Positions 8,050-15,977 of a stretch of 64,000 nt of DNA are shown here, in pieces. Both the position numbers and the translations under genes were made by a program. Under the pieces are notes generated by a model. That model was not told the origin of the DNA. It searched no databases and worked only from the letters and a program-made list of their open reading frames with translations. Positions within the stretch are counted from its first letter, which is position 1. Every line of letters starts with the position of its first letter. Source of the stretch: Archaeoglobus neptunius (GTDB lineage: Archaea > Halobacteriota > Archaeoglobi > Archaeoglobales > Archaeoglobaceae); the NCBI RefSeq assembly GCF_016757965.1, contig NZ_JAEKIW010000007.1, forward strand, positions 62,001 to 126,000, in the 5' to 3' direction.

Positions 8050-9663
8050 TCAACCGATCTCATCCAAGCTAACGTATCCACCCTCTTTTTTTGCGTAACT
8101 TAAAAACCTGGATAGGAGAAAATTTTTTCCTGCAAGAGCTTTCGAGCTTCCAACAGCTATAAACTTCTTTCTTGCCCTCGTTAATGCGACGTTAAACATT
8201 CTCTTCTCCGAGGCGAAATACGGGTTTTTGGTTGAGGTGATGGAGTAGATCACCACGTCCTTCTCCCTGCCCTGGTAGCTGTGAACGGTGCTCACCTCAA
8301 TATCAAGCCCGAATTCGTTCATCAGGTTTTTTATCAGTTCAACTTGCTTAACGTATGGCGAGATAACGCCTATATTGTCCTCTCCAACGCATTCAGCAAG
8401 CTCTTCACAGATCATGCAGACGTATTCAGCCTCGCTTTCGTTTATTTTTGACTTACCCATTCTTTTTTCCGTGCCGTTGCAGTCGGCGAATATCACGGGC
8501 CTCTTTGGGTCTCCTATCTCTGGTATGGTCGTTCTGCATTCCTTTATCTCTATCTCCCTGCATCTGTCATCGATCTCCAGAAATCCGTAAACATACCTTG
8601 CAGCAAATCCGGCAATCTTAGCGTTGCACCTGTAGTGTTTTCTCAGCCACAGAGTCCTGCTGTAAATTCCCTTCAGGTATGTATAGGCGCTGAACTTCGC
8701 TGCTCTGTAACCTCCTATTTCGTAGACAGGAGGGAGCTGGTAGGGGTCGCCCACAACCACTACTTTTTCGGCTCTTTCCAGTGCAAGAAGTGCGGTTGAG
8801 ATGCATGTATTGCTCGCCTCGTCAATTATAACGGTATCGTAGTCATAGTTCTTCACCGCACTCATAATTCCCTTGAGAATTGTTGAACCCACAACGATTT
8901 TTCCTTTTTTCAGGACATCGTTTTGAATTCTGGAGATCTCTCTGTATGCCTCTGCTACTTTCGCTGCATACTCCCGGTAGTCTGAAAACCTTATTCTTGA
9001 TAGCAGTGAGTACTCGATGCTGTGCCTCTTCACTCCCTCTGTAATCTTGGATGGATGACCGATCCTTATGGCTCTGTCTAGCTTTTCGAGAACATTATCA
9101 ACGGCAATGTTTGTGTTGGATGTTACCCATACTCTTTCTTCTTCTGAAAGCTTTTTTGCTGCCTCCGCTATGAACGTTGTCTTTCCACTACCCGGAGGAC
9201 CGATAACAAGCAGAATCTCACCATCATCGAGTGAACAGGTTGCCATAAAACACTCTTTCTGCCACCTATCTAACCAGTCCGGAGCATCAACGTCTTTAAA
9301 TGTTCCCTTCCAGTATTTGAAGTTAAGAATTTCTTCAGCATTCTCAGCAGCCTCTTTTCTGAGCATTATGCTCAGCACATTCTCAGCCTCTGCAATGCTC
9401 TCTCCTTCGAATTCCTCAAACTCTTTCACGGCAAGTAAGTACTTTCTGCCATACCTTCTGGCATCGACAACGAATCCAAATGGCGTGATATCCTCTCCAA
9501 CCTCAGCAACGGCACTTCCGGGTTTTATATATCCGGAAGATAGAATTACTGCAACCTCTCCCATTCTCGCAAGGACCTCTGCTTTAAATATCTCCTTTTT
9601 CAGAACCTTCTGCATTGACCGCCTTTCAATCTTATCGAGCAGATCAATTAGTTCTCTCATCAT
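8050..9663 (-). CDS. Superfamily 1 DNA/RNA helicase, IGHMBP2/Dna2-Upf1 type
   Basis: This protein is an ATP-driven nucleic acid helicase. Across 537 residues it has an N-terminal beta-barrel region (about 25-130), then Walker A GPPGSGKTTF, motif Ia WVTSNTNIAVDNVL, Walker B VIIDEASNT, motif III VVGDPYQLPPV, motif IV LRKHYRCN, motif V VSTVHSYQGREKDVVIYS and motif VI NVALTRARKKF. The motifs are complete, so it should be active. Its start (MMREL) overlaps the stop of the radical SAM gene by four bases. Substrate cannot be told from sequence. Confidence 0.9.
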   Translation of the reverse strand: MMRELIDLLDKIERRSMQKVLKKEIFKAEVLARMGEVAVILSSGYIKPGSAVAEVGEDITPFGFVVDARRYGRKYLLAVKEFEEFEGESIAEAENVLSIMLRKEAAENAEEILNFKYWKGTFKDVDAPDWLDRWQKECFMATCSLDDGEILLVIGPPGSGKTTFIAEAAKKLSEEERVWVTSNTNIAVDNVLEKLDRAIRIGHPSKITEGVKRHSIEYSLLSRIRFSDYREYAAKVAEAYREISRIQNDVLKKGKIVVGSTILKGIMSAVKNYDYDTVIIDEASNTCISTALLALERAEKVVVVGDPYQLPPVYEIGGYRAAKFSAYTYLKGIYSRTLWLRKHYRCNAKIAGFAARYVYGFLEIDDRCREIEIKECRTTIPEIGDPKRPVIFADCNGTEKRMGKSKINESEAEYVCMICEELAECVGEDNIGVISPYVKQVELIKNLMNEFGLDIEVSTVHSYQGREKDVVIYSITSTKNPYFASEKRMFNVALTRARKKFIAVGSSKALAGKNFLLSRFLSYAKKEGGYVSLDEIG

Positions 9664-10667
9664 ACCAGATTTTTGAGACGATTTTCGGCAATTCTGCTGG
9701 CTTTTTCCATTTCCTCAGCGCTCAGCCTTCTGGCAATCTCAGGATAATCCCACGCTTTAAAAGTCGGATAGTACTGAAACATCAGGTTGAATCTGGTATG
9801 CTGTCCCAGATTTTCTGCAACCCAGCTCACGATCGGTTCAGTGCAGCACTCAATGTGACTGGGCATAACGAGGTGTCTTATGAGCAGCTCCCCATTCTCC
9901 CTAGCTCTCAGGAAATTCCTTGTAACGATCTCCCAGTATCTGGAAACTCTTGAGTATTTCAAGGCGCATCTGCTGTTACCGTACTTGAAATCTCCCAGCC
10001 ACACGTCAACGAAGTCCTCGATTATTTCTGCAAGCTCTGTGCTGTGATACATGTTTGAATTCCAGACTACTGGAATGTTTGAGCTAACATGCAGGAGAAT
10101 TTCTGCTATGGTATGGGCGTGCTGGTCGGGGTTCCCACCTACAAAATTTACGTTTCTGCTACCGTGTTTGTAGCGAACATCAATAGCTAATGCCAGTTCC
10201 CTCGGATAGACTATGTAGTCGTCATCATACACTATGTCGTAATTCTGGCAAAACACACAGGCAAACGTGCATCGGTTGAAAAAGATGGTGTGGGATGGGA
10301 TGAGTTCCGGTTCCTCGCCTACATGCAGAAATTCGCTGCTGTAGTAGCTGGTTACTCCGCATTTGCAGAAACCTTTTTTTTCAAACCTGTTGATACCGCA
10401 TCTTCTCTCGCAGAAATTGCATTCTTCAAGCATTCTGTACAGTATATCTTTTTTCAGGTGGAGGAAAGAGTACCCGGGAGGATCTTCATTCAGGATTGAG
10501 ACGTCCGAATCCAGAAGTTTTTTAAACTCCTGCTTCAGTTTTTTATGAATCTGCAGCATATCTTCGAGATTTTCAGCCCATTCGGCTTCTATTCTCTTTG
10601 CTATCTGGAATTTAGCCACGGCCTCTCCTCTGTTTATTGCCTCATATCTTTCCAAGCCCATTACCAC
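9660..10667 (-). CDS. Radical SAM protein, PflA-like
   Basis: The 335-residue protein has the radical SAM cluster motif in FNRCTFACVFCQNYD (CxxxCxxC), preceded by an extra cysteine set CNFCERRCGINRFEKKGFCKCG that probably binds a second metal site. The GGNPDQHAH and WNSNMYH segments match the barrel strands of PflA/PflX-like proteins, which resemble glycyl-radical activases. No glycyl-radical enzyme gene is nearby, so the target is unknown. It is divergent from the glutaredoxin gene with starts 52 bases apart. Confidence 0.8.
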   Translation of the reverse strand: MVMGLERYEAINRGEAVAKFQIAKRIEAEWAENLEDMLQIHKKLKQEFKKLLDSDVSILNEDPPGYSFLHLKKDILYRMLEECNFCERRCGINRFEKKGFCKCGVTSYYSSEFLHVGEEPELIPSHTIFFNRCTFACVFCQNYDIVYDDDYIVYPRELALAIDVRYKHGSRNVNFVGGNPDQHAHTIAEILLHVSSNIPVVWNSNMYHSTELAEIIEDFVDVWLGDFKYGNSRCALKYSRVSRYWEIVTRNFLRARENGELLIRHLVMPSHIECCTEPIVSWVAENLGQHTRFNLMFQYYPTFKAWDYPEIARRLSAEEMEKASRIAENRLKNLV

Positions 10668-10685
10668 GGTAACAAGTTTGGAATG

Positions 10686-10701
10686 GAAAATTTAAATATT
10701 T
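10686..10701. promoter_or_regulatory. Shared TATA element between the radical SAM and glutaredoxin genes
   Basis: The block GGAAAATTTAAATATTTGG is nearly symmetric and centred about 26 bases from both start codons (10667 on minus, 10719 on plus). A BRE-like purine tract (GGAAAA) precedes the TATA on the plus strand. It probably drives two leaderless transcripts. Confidence 0.6.
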
Positions 10702-10718
10702 GGCATTGAAGTACTCTT

Positions 10719-10967
10719 ATGGCCGAAATTCTCATGTACGGTCTGACAACGTGTCCTCACTGTAAAAGAACTCTCGAGTTTCTGAAGAGGTCTGGAGTTG
10801 ATTTTGAAGTCATCTGGCTCGATAAGCTGGAGGGTGAGGAGAGGAAGAAGGTAATTGAAGAGGTACATAGAATCTCAGGCAGTTATTCCGTACCAGTGGT
10901 GGTAAAAGGGGAGAAGCACGTTCTCGGATACAATGAAGAGAAGCTTAAAGAGCTGATAGAAGGGTGA
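10719..10967 (+). CDS. Glutaredoxin-like thiol-disulfide protein
   Basis: This small cytosolic redox carrier of 82 residues has the active-site motif TTCPHCKRT at positions 11-16 and the cis-proline SVPVVV, followed by GYNEEKLKEL. The fold is that of glutaredoxins/NrdH. It is followed four bases later by a ferredoxin:thioredoxin-reductase-like gene, which makes a two-protein electron relay from ferredoxin to protein disulfides likely. Confidence 0.85.
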   Translation: MAEILMYGLTTCPHCKRTLEFLKRSGVDFEVIWLDKLEGEERKKVIEEVHRISGSYSVPVVVKGEKHVLGYNEEKLKELIEG

Positions 10968-10971
10968 TCTC

Positions 10972-11289
10972 TTGGACGTTGAGGACTATTTGAGAATTTT
11001 TGAGAGAGTTGCTGAAAAAAAGGGATGGCGAGTAAACCCGGACAGGGAGCTTGTTGCGGACTTTGCTAGAGGTCTGATTGAAAACAGAAAAAGATATGGG
11101 ATGGCCATCTGTCCCTGCAGGCTTGTAACAGGTAAAAAAGAAATTGACAGGATGATAATCTGCCCCTGTGTTTACGCTGACGATGATGTCAGAGAATATG
11201 GCAGATGCTACTGCGGGCTTTACCTCAGCAGGGATAGGGATCCAGCAGCCTCAGTTCCGGACAGACATGCAAAATACTACCTCGAATAA
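10972..11289 (+). CDS. Ferredoxin:thioredoxin reductase catalytic-chain-like protein
   Basis: The 105-residue product carries the FTR cysteine pattern: ICPCR, then IICPCVY 16 residues on, then RCYC. In plant-type FTR these seven positions hold a 4Fe-4S cluster next to the redox disulfide, and the last motif is CHC; here it is CYC, a variation I believe is common in archaeal members. The start is TTG at 10972, following a GGGTGAT ribosome-binding site. The glutaredoxin upstream is the probable partner. Confidence 0.85.
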   Translation: MDVEDYLRIFERVAEKKGWRVNPDRELVADFARGLIENRKRYGMAICPCRLVTGKKEIDRMIICPCVYADDDVREYGRCYCGLYLSRDRDPAASVPDRHAKYYLE

Positions 11290-11298
11290 ATCACTCTT

Positions 11299-11394
11299 CT
11301 ATCTTCCCGAACTGGTCTTTGAAAGCTCGACCCAGCCATCCGGCAGGCCCTCCCTTGTTCCGGGAGGGACGTCACTTTCCGGATCCCACTCGGC
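11299..11394 (-). pseudogene. Possible rubredoxin-like C-terminal remnant with hairpin
   Basis: Between the convergent stops at 11289 and 11409, the minus strand has an open stretch without a start codon that reads EWDPESDVPPGTREGLPDGW. The spacing of DPE, PGT, LPD and W recalls the second half of rubredoxin, but the cysteines are missing. A 7-bp GC-rich hairpin (CCCTCCC, 7-base loop, GGGAGGG) sits at 11348-11368. It may instead be a terminator or chance; low confidence. Confidence 0.2.
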
Positions 11395-11408
11395 CTATTA
11401 CCAGAATC

Positions 11409-11687
11409 TCACCCGCTGTAGGCAAGATCGACCCCATCCTCGGTTAGATACAGCTTCCCGTCCTTCTCAACAACAAAACCTTCAGCAATAAGATACTCCA
11501 GGTTGAATTTAAACTCAAAGTCTGAGACATCATCGTCAAGCTTCTTTCGAAGCTGTTCTGCAGTTATACCTCCGCTTCCGATCCCTTCAGCCATCTTCTT
11601 TCTTAGGGGATTGGTTGAGGCTTTAAAAAGCCTCTGATGCTGTTCAGTATCTCTTTCTCTCTCGGACAAAATCAACACCTCCTGCAC
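11409..11687 (-). CDS. Small winged-helix DNA-binding protein
   Basis: The 92-residue product looks like a winged helix-turn-helix domain. A basic helix (NPLRKKMAEGIGSG) is followed by ITAEQLRKKLDDDVSDFEFKFNLEYLIAEGFV as recognition region and VEKDGKLYLTEDGVDLAYS as the wing. The resemblance is to short archaeal ArsR/PadR-like regulators. There is no ligand domain or metal motif. It is alone on its strand, and its target is unknown. Confidence 0.6.
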   Translation of the reverse strand: MQEVLILSERERDTEQHQRLFKASTNPLRKKMAEGIGSGGITAEQLRKKLDDDVSDFEFKFNLEYLIAEGFVVEKDGKLYLTEDGVDLAYSG

Positions 11688-11722
11688 CCGTAGCGGCAGT
11701 CAGACAAATTTTTTAATTAACT

Positions 11723-11986
11723 TTACGCTCGATTTTCGAAATTTTCAACATTGAAAAAGAATTCAAACTCGTTTATCACGACCTTCAGGTTCGCACCCCT
11801 GCTGCGTGCATAAACTTCCCAGGGCTTCTCTCCGCAGCAGTACACCTCTGGCGATCTGTAGCCTGTTTTCAAGTTGCAGAGAGAAAGAAGAATATTTTCT
11901 CCGTACTTTTCTGCGATTTTTCTTGCATACTTTTCGGCCTTGTCTAGGGTGACCTCCCCATCAAGCTTTAACTTTACCTCTTTCAT
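11723..11986 (-). CDS. Conserved small protein, AF1514-like
   Basis: The 87-residue protein contains LSLCNLKTGYRSPEVYCCGEKPWEVYARSRGANLKVV with three cysteines in a pattern I associate with a structurally characterised Archaeoglobus fulgidus hypothetical protein (AF1514 type). Function is unknown. A helix of Lys/Glu residues (15-30) is followed by beta segments. It lies 35 bases before the wHTH gene on the same strand, so the two may form a unit. Confidence 0.5.
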   Translation of the reverse strand: MKEVKLKLDGEVTLDKAEKYARKIAEKYGENILLSLCNLKTGYRSPEVYCCGEKPWEVYARSRGANLKVVINEFEFFFNVENFENRA

Positions 11987-12064
11987 GATATAACTTAGGC
12001 ATTAAAACTATTAAAACCTATTGTGGTGATGGATGAAAGGTAATTGGCATGTTTGGGATATAGA

Positions 12065-12250
12065 TCATAAACACGAGCGGAGCAAGATGGCATCTTCCGG
12101 ACAGGCGTCAACGCATGCGCAACACTCTATGCAGTCCTCGGCCCTTAGTGCATGGGCGTAATCTTCAGCAATTTCGTAAACATTGAAGGGGCAGACTTCA
12201 GCACATCTTCCACACCCCGTGCACGTTTCGAGAACGACTATTGATACCAT
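12065..12250 (-). CDS. 2[4Fe-4S] ferredoxin
   Basis: This 61-residue electron carrier has two classic cluster motifs, CTGCGRCAEVCPF and CIECCACVDACPE. Spacing CxxCxxCxxxCP is intact in both. It is divergent from the Lhr-type helicase gene with 75 bases between starts and has no obvious partner enzyme adjacent, so it is probably a general ferredoxin. Confidence 0.92.
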   Translation of the reverse strand: MVSIVVLETCTGCGRCAEVCPFNVYEIAEDYAHALRAEDCIECCACVDACPEDAILLRSCL

Positions 12251-12265
12251 ACCATGCGTGCGGCA

Positions 12266-12290
12266 TCCAAATAAAAATCTTTATCGTAAG
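12266..12290 (+). promoter_or_regulatory. Promoter of the Lhr-type helicase gene
   Basis: CCAAATAAAAATCTTTATC lies 35-55 bases before the ATG at 12325 and gives a BRE/TATA-like block. The ribosome-binding site CCTGGGAGGC sits at 12301-12310. This supports the ATG at 12325 over the in-frame ATG at 12241. Confidence 0.45.
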
Positions 12291-12324
12291 GTTTAATTCT
12301 CCTGGGAGGCATTTATTTTCTGCG

Positions 12325-15012
12325 ATGCTGAACAGGAAACTCAGGGAGGCCGTCAGGTCTGTTGGGATAGAAGAACTTACAGATCTTCAGCTAGAGGCAT
12401 TCAGGAAGATATCCTCCGGGAAGGACGTGCTGATAATCGCACCCACCGGGAGTGGAAAAACTGAAGCGGCACTCATTCCCGTTCTTAACAGGATTCTCGA
12501 AACTGGTTATGAAGAGGGAATACTGGCCCTGTACATCACACCTCTGAGAGCTCTGAACAGGGACATGCTGAGAAGAATCAGAAAGATTTCAGAGATTGTC
12601 GGAATTAGCGTGGATGTCAGGCATGGAGACACCCCAGACTCGGAAAGATTAAGACAGTCGAAAAACCCGCCCCATCTGCTGATTACCACTCCTGAGACCT
12701 TTCAGATCCTTTTCCTCGGAAAAAGGCTGAGGAAAGCCCTGAAAAATGTGAAGTTTGTAATAATTGATGAAATCCATGAACTGATTGACAGCGAGAGAGG
12801 TGTGCAGTTAAGCATTGCCATTGAAAGGCTCAGGGAGCTGTCCAGATTTCAGACTATTGGTCTGTCGGCTACTGTCAGCAGACCTGAGGTTGTTTCCGGG
12901 TTTGTCGGGACAGATGCTGAAATCGTGGAATGGAAAGTGGAGAAGGAGTATGATGTGAGGGTTGTAAAGCCCAGGCCTGATGACAGGACGGGAAGGGAGC
13001 TTGGTGTTGATGGGGATATAGGAGGAGAATTGAGATTCATTGCCGATGTTGTTAAAAAATATGGGCCTGCCCTAATTTTTGTAAACACACGTCAGACGGC
13101 AGAGGCACTGGGTGTGAAGCTCAAGAGGCTTTTGAAATGTGAAGTGCACCATGGCAGCCTTTCGAGGGAGGCCAGGGTTGAGGCAGAGGAGAAATTTGCA
13201 AGCGGTGAGCTCGAAGCTCTCATCTGCACATCTTCGATGGAGCTGGGGATAGATATCGGCCATGTGGAAGTTGTGGTTCAATATGGCAGTCCGAGACAGG
13301 CTGTGAGATTGGTGCAGAGAGTCGGGAGAAGCGGACACGGTCTTGGAAGATCATCCCGCGGTTACATTGTTGCAAGCAGTTTCGATGATATTCTGGAATC
13401 GATGGCCATCGTGAGAAGGGCGGAGGAGGGACTGCTTGAGGATGCGGATATTCACTTCGGAAGTCTTGACGTTCTCGCAAATCAGATATGTGCCATGGCT
13501 TTAGAGTATGGCAGGATTGCAGCGAAAGATGCCTACAGGATTGTGAGAAGAGCACATCCTTACAGAACTCTTAGTTTTGAGGAATTCGAGCTTGTCTGTG
13601 AATATCTGAGAGATATTGGAAAGATCTTCTATGATGAGGGCGAAATTGGGGCCAGAAGAAATACAAGGAGATATTTTTACGACAACATATCCATGATTCC
13701 TGATGAGAGGAGATACAGGGTTGTTGACATCACAAGTGGGAGGACAATAGGGTCTCTAGATGAAAGCTTTCTCTCCACCTTCAGCGGTGAGATATTCGCA
13801 ATGAAAGGCGAGCTGTGGAGGGTTCTGAGTGTTGATGATGTTGTTAAAGTCGAGCCCGTCTCGGTTGAGGGTGAGATACCTTCCTGGGCTGGAGAGGAAA
13901 TCCCTGTACCCTTTGAGGTGGCTCAGGATGTTGGAAAAATCAGGAAGTGGATTGGCGGTATTGTGAGATCCAGGGGTGAGAAAGCTGCAATTGAGACTCT
14001 AAAAGAGTACGTTGGCAAGGAAGGGGCCGAAGCCGTTGTTGAAGTGCTTGCAAAACAGATCGAAGGTGGGTTTCTGATTCCAGATGACAGCCGTATTGTG
14101 GTGGACGGATCAGGTGGAATTGTGGTGGTCAACGCATGTTTCGGACACAAGGTGAACGAGACAGTTGGAAAAATACTGGCCCTCCTCCTCACAGCCAGAA
14201 GAGGAGGCAATGTTGCGGTTGAGATAGATCCATACAGGATAAAACTATCTCCCGCGAGACCTGAAGACGTTTCAGACCTTTTGAGATCTATCGAGCCAGA
14301 AAGCGTCGAGTTTCTGGCAGAGCGCTCAGTTTTTGACACAAAGCTCATGCAGTGGAAGGTTGTGAACGCTGCCAGAAAGTTTGGACTGATAGATAGAGGG
14401 GATGAACTAAGCAGAATCAATCTCAGGAGCCTGGTGGTTAAGTTAAAAGACACTCCAGTTTACAGGGAAGCGTTGAGAGAAATTTTTGTTGAGAAGATGG
14501 ATATCGAGAGGTCAAGAGAGATTTTCAGAGGTATTGGGGATGGAAGGATTGAGATATCAACTTATGAAGAGATGAGCCCGATAAGCATGGTTTCAAGGGG
14601 GAAAAATCTGGACATACTCTCGGTCAGATCTCCCGAGGCGATACTCAGGGCCTTCAGAAGGAGGCTTGAAAATGAGGTATGCAAGGTATACTGCCTGAAC
14701 TGCAAGGCGAGTTACTCGGAAAAGGTCGAGAACTTCAGTAAGTTTACATGCATAAGATGCGGATCAAGAATGATAGCCGTTTTCAATTCAAGGAGGGATG
14801 TTGGTGACTTCAAAAAGGAAGAGCTTTTCAAACTGGCAAATCTGGTCATGGGATATGGAAAGAGGGCGGTTTATGCCCTTTCTACCTATGGAATAGGGGC
14901 TGAAACTGCCTCTCGGTTGCTCTCGAGGTATTACCTTTCCGAAGATGATTTCTTCAAGGCTCTTATCGAGGCGGAGAGAAACTACGTGAGAACGAGGAGG
15001 TTCTGGGATTGA
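12325..15012 (+). CDS. lhr: Lhr-type DEAD/DEAH-box helicase
   Basis: This ATP-dependent superfamily 2 helicase is implicated in repair and in replication-fork or RNA-DNA hybrid unwinding in archaea. The 895 residues include Walker A LIIAPTGSGKTEA, DEIH box IIDEIHELIDSERGVQ, SAT motif LSATVSRP, FVNTRQTAE, and motif VI QRVGRSGHG. A winged-helix and Lhr core follow. A C-terminal zinc ribbon (CLNCKASY...CIRCGSRM, about 790-820) precedes a final helical segment. The start was set at 12325; the upstream 28 codons overlap the ferredoxin start region and look non-coding. Confidence 0.9.
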   Translation: MLNRKLREAVRSVGIEELTDLQLEAFRKISSGKDVLIIAPTGSGKTEAALIPVLNRILETGYEEGILALYITPLRALNRDMLRRIRKISEIVGISVDVRHGDTPDSERLRQSKNPPHLLITTPETFQILFLGKRLRKALKNVKFVIIDEIHELIDSERGVQLSIAIERLRELSRFQTIGLSATVSRPEVVSGFVGTDAEIVEWKVEKEYDVRVVKPRPDDRTGRELGVDGDIGGELRFIADVVKKYGPALIFVNTRQTAEALGVKLKRLLKCEVHHGSLSREARVEAEEKFASGELEALICTSSMELGIDIGHVEVVVQYGSPRQAVRLVQRVGRSGHGLGRSSRGYIVASSFDDILESMAIVRRAEEGLLEDADIHFGSLDVLANQICAMALEYGRIAAKDAYRIVRRAHPYRTLSFEEFELVCEYLRDIGKIFYDEGEIGARRNTRRYFYDNISMIPDERRYRVVDITSGRTIGSLDESFLSTFSGEIFAMKGELWRVLSVDDVVKVEPVSVEGEIPSWAGEEIPVPFEVAQDVGKIRKWIGGIVRSRGEKAAIETLKEYVGKEGAEAVVEVLAKQIEGGFLIPDDSRIVVDGSGGIVVVNACFGHKVNETVGKILALLLTARRGGNVAVEIDPYRIKLSPARPEDVSDLLRSIEPESVEFLAERSVFDTKLMQWKVVNAARKFGLIDRGDELSRINLRSLVVKLKDTPVYREALREIFVEKMDIERSREIFRGIGDGRIEISTYEEMSPISMVSRGKNLDILSVRSPEAILRAFRRRLENEVCKVYCLNCKASYSEKVENFSKFTCIRCGSRMIAVFNSRRDVGDFKKEELFKLANLVMGYGKRAVYALSTYGIGAETASRLLSRYYLSEDDFFKALIEAERNYVRTRRFWD

Positions 15013-15051
15013 GTACAACATTTATTAAACTCCCGGTTGCTTTCAGATTGG

Positions 15052-15279
15052 ATGGCGAGAGCTGAGATAACATTTGATGGTATTGACGTTGATCTGGGTA
15101 TCTGCATAGAACCGGAAATTAAAAGTTCGATTAGCAGGGCAAAGCTTTATCAATCCGGCGAGAGGCTGGTATTAGAGATCGAAGCTGATGATGTTTCGGA
15201 TTTGAGAGCAGCGATAAATTCGTGGTTGAGGTTAATCAAAATGGGTGTTGAGGTAAACGAGGTGTTGAGAAATGAGTGA
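15052..15279 (+). CDS. pcc1: KEOPS complex subunit Pcc1
   Basis: Pcc1 is the dimerising tRNA-binding subunit of KEOPS, which installs t6A at position 37 of ANN-decoding tRNAs. The 75-residue protein has two beta strands, then EPEIKSSISRAKLYQSGERLVLEIEADD and DLRAAINSWLRLIK, the family pattern. The open frame begins at 15037, but MARAEITF at 15052 matches family starts, with a TATA block ACATTTATTAAAC 20-35 bases before. Its stop overlaps the prefoldin start, an association common in archaea. Confidence 0.88.
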   Translation: MARAEITFDGIDVDLGICIEPEIKSSISRAKLYQSGERLVLEIEADDVSDLRAAINSWLRLIKMGVEVNEVLRNE

Positions 15280-15622
15280 GCTTCCCCCGCAGGTTCAGAA
15301 CCTGGTGGCCCAGCTTCAGCAGCTTCAGCAGCAGCTTCAGGCAGTAATCACACAGAGGGCACAGGTAGAGGCAATGCTCAGGGATACTGAGCAGGCGCTT
15401 GAGGAGCTGCAGAAGGTTGAAGATGACTCCCCGGTTTACAAGGCAGTGGGCAATGTGCTGGTGAAGGAGAAGAAGGATGATGTGATAAAGGAGCTGACGG
15501 AGAAAAAGGAGACCTACGAAATACGGATAAAGACCCTTCAAAGGCAGGAGGAGAAATTAAGGGAACGCTTTGCCGAAACCCAGAAGAAACTTCAGAGCAT
15601 CCTCAGTCCTCAGGCAGGATAA
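15272..15622 (+). CDS. pfdB: Prefoldin subunit beta
   Basis: This is the beta subunit of the jellyfish-shaped prefoldin hexamer that hands unfolded proteins to the thermosome. The 116 residues form two long amphipathic coiled-coil helices (about 5-55 and 75-112, rich in Gln/Leu/Glu) joined by a beta-hairpin PVYKAVGNVLVKEKKDDV, typical of PfdB. It overlaps pcc1 by 8 bases and converges with the next gene by 20 bases. Confidence 0.95.
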   Translation: MSELPPQVQNLVAQLQQLQQQLQAVITQRAQVEAMLRDTEQALEELQKVEDDSPVYKAVGNVLVKEKKDDVIKELTEKKETYEIRIKTLQRQEEKLRERFAETQKKLQSILSPQAG

Positions 15623-15929
15623 GTTCCAGAATATCTGAGAGAAGATTTTTATCTATTTTCCTACTTATTCTTAAAAACTTTCCCTCAAAAGCTATGAATC
15701 CGCTGTCAAATCTCCAGGCAGTTCTGAACGGGTGCATTTTGCACTTTTTCCCTCCAAAATCTTCCAGCCCAACCGGCTTCAAGTCTTTTTTCAGCTTAAC
15801 TGTGAACGACAGATCATCCCCGACAGCTATTGTGTCCTCGTAGATTTTTTTCAGCTCAGTCTGAAGCTCCCACGGTTTCCAGTCCTTGATATTTGCGAGA
15901 TCGTAAAGTTTCAGGATAACCTCTTTCAT
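15603..15929 (-). CDS. Uncharacterised 108-residue protein
   Basis: I do not recognise this family. The protein is soluble, with an N-terminal helix (LYDLANIKDWKPWELQTELKKIYED), central beta strands (LSFTVKLKKDLKPVGLEDFGGKKCKMHPFRT) and a C-terminal SGFIAFEGKFLRISRKIDKNLLSDILELILPED. Two Cys/His-like residues (CKMH) could bind metal but no full motif is present. Good codon structure and a clean start support a real gene. Its 3' end overlaps prefoldin beta by 20 bases. Confidence 0.6.
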   Translation of the reverse strand: MKEVILKLYDLANIKDWKPWELQTELKKIYEDTIAVGDDLSFTVKLKKDLKPVGLEDFGGKKCKMHPFRTAWRFDSGFIAFEGKFLRISRKIDKNLLSDILELILPED

Positions 15930-15977
15930 GTCCCTGAATTGCGCAGCTATTTTAAATTCATTTTCTCCACCTAATCT

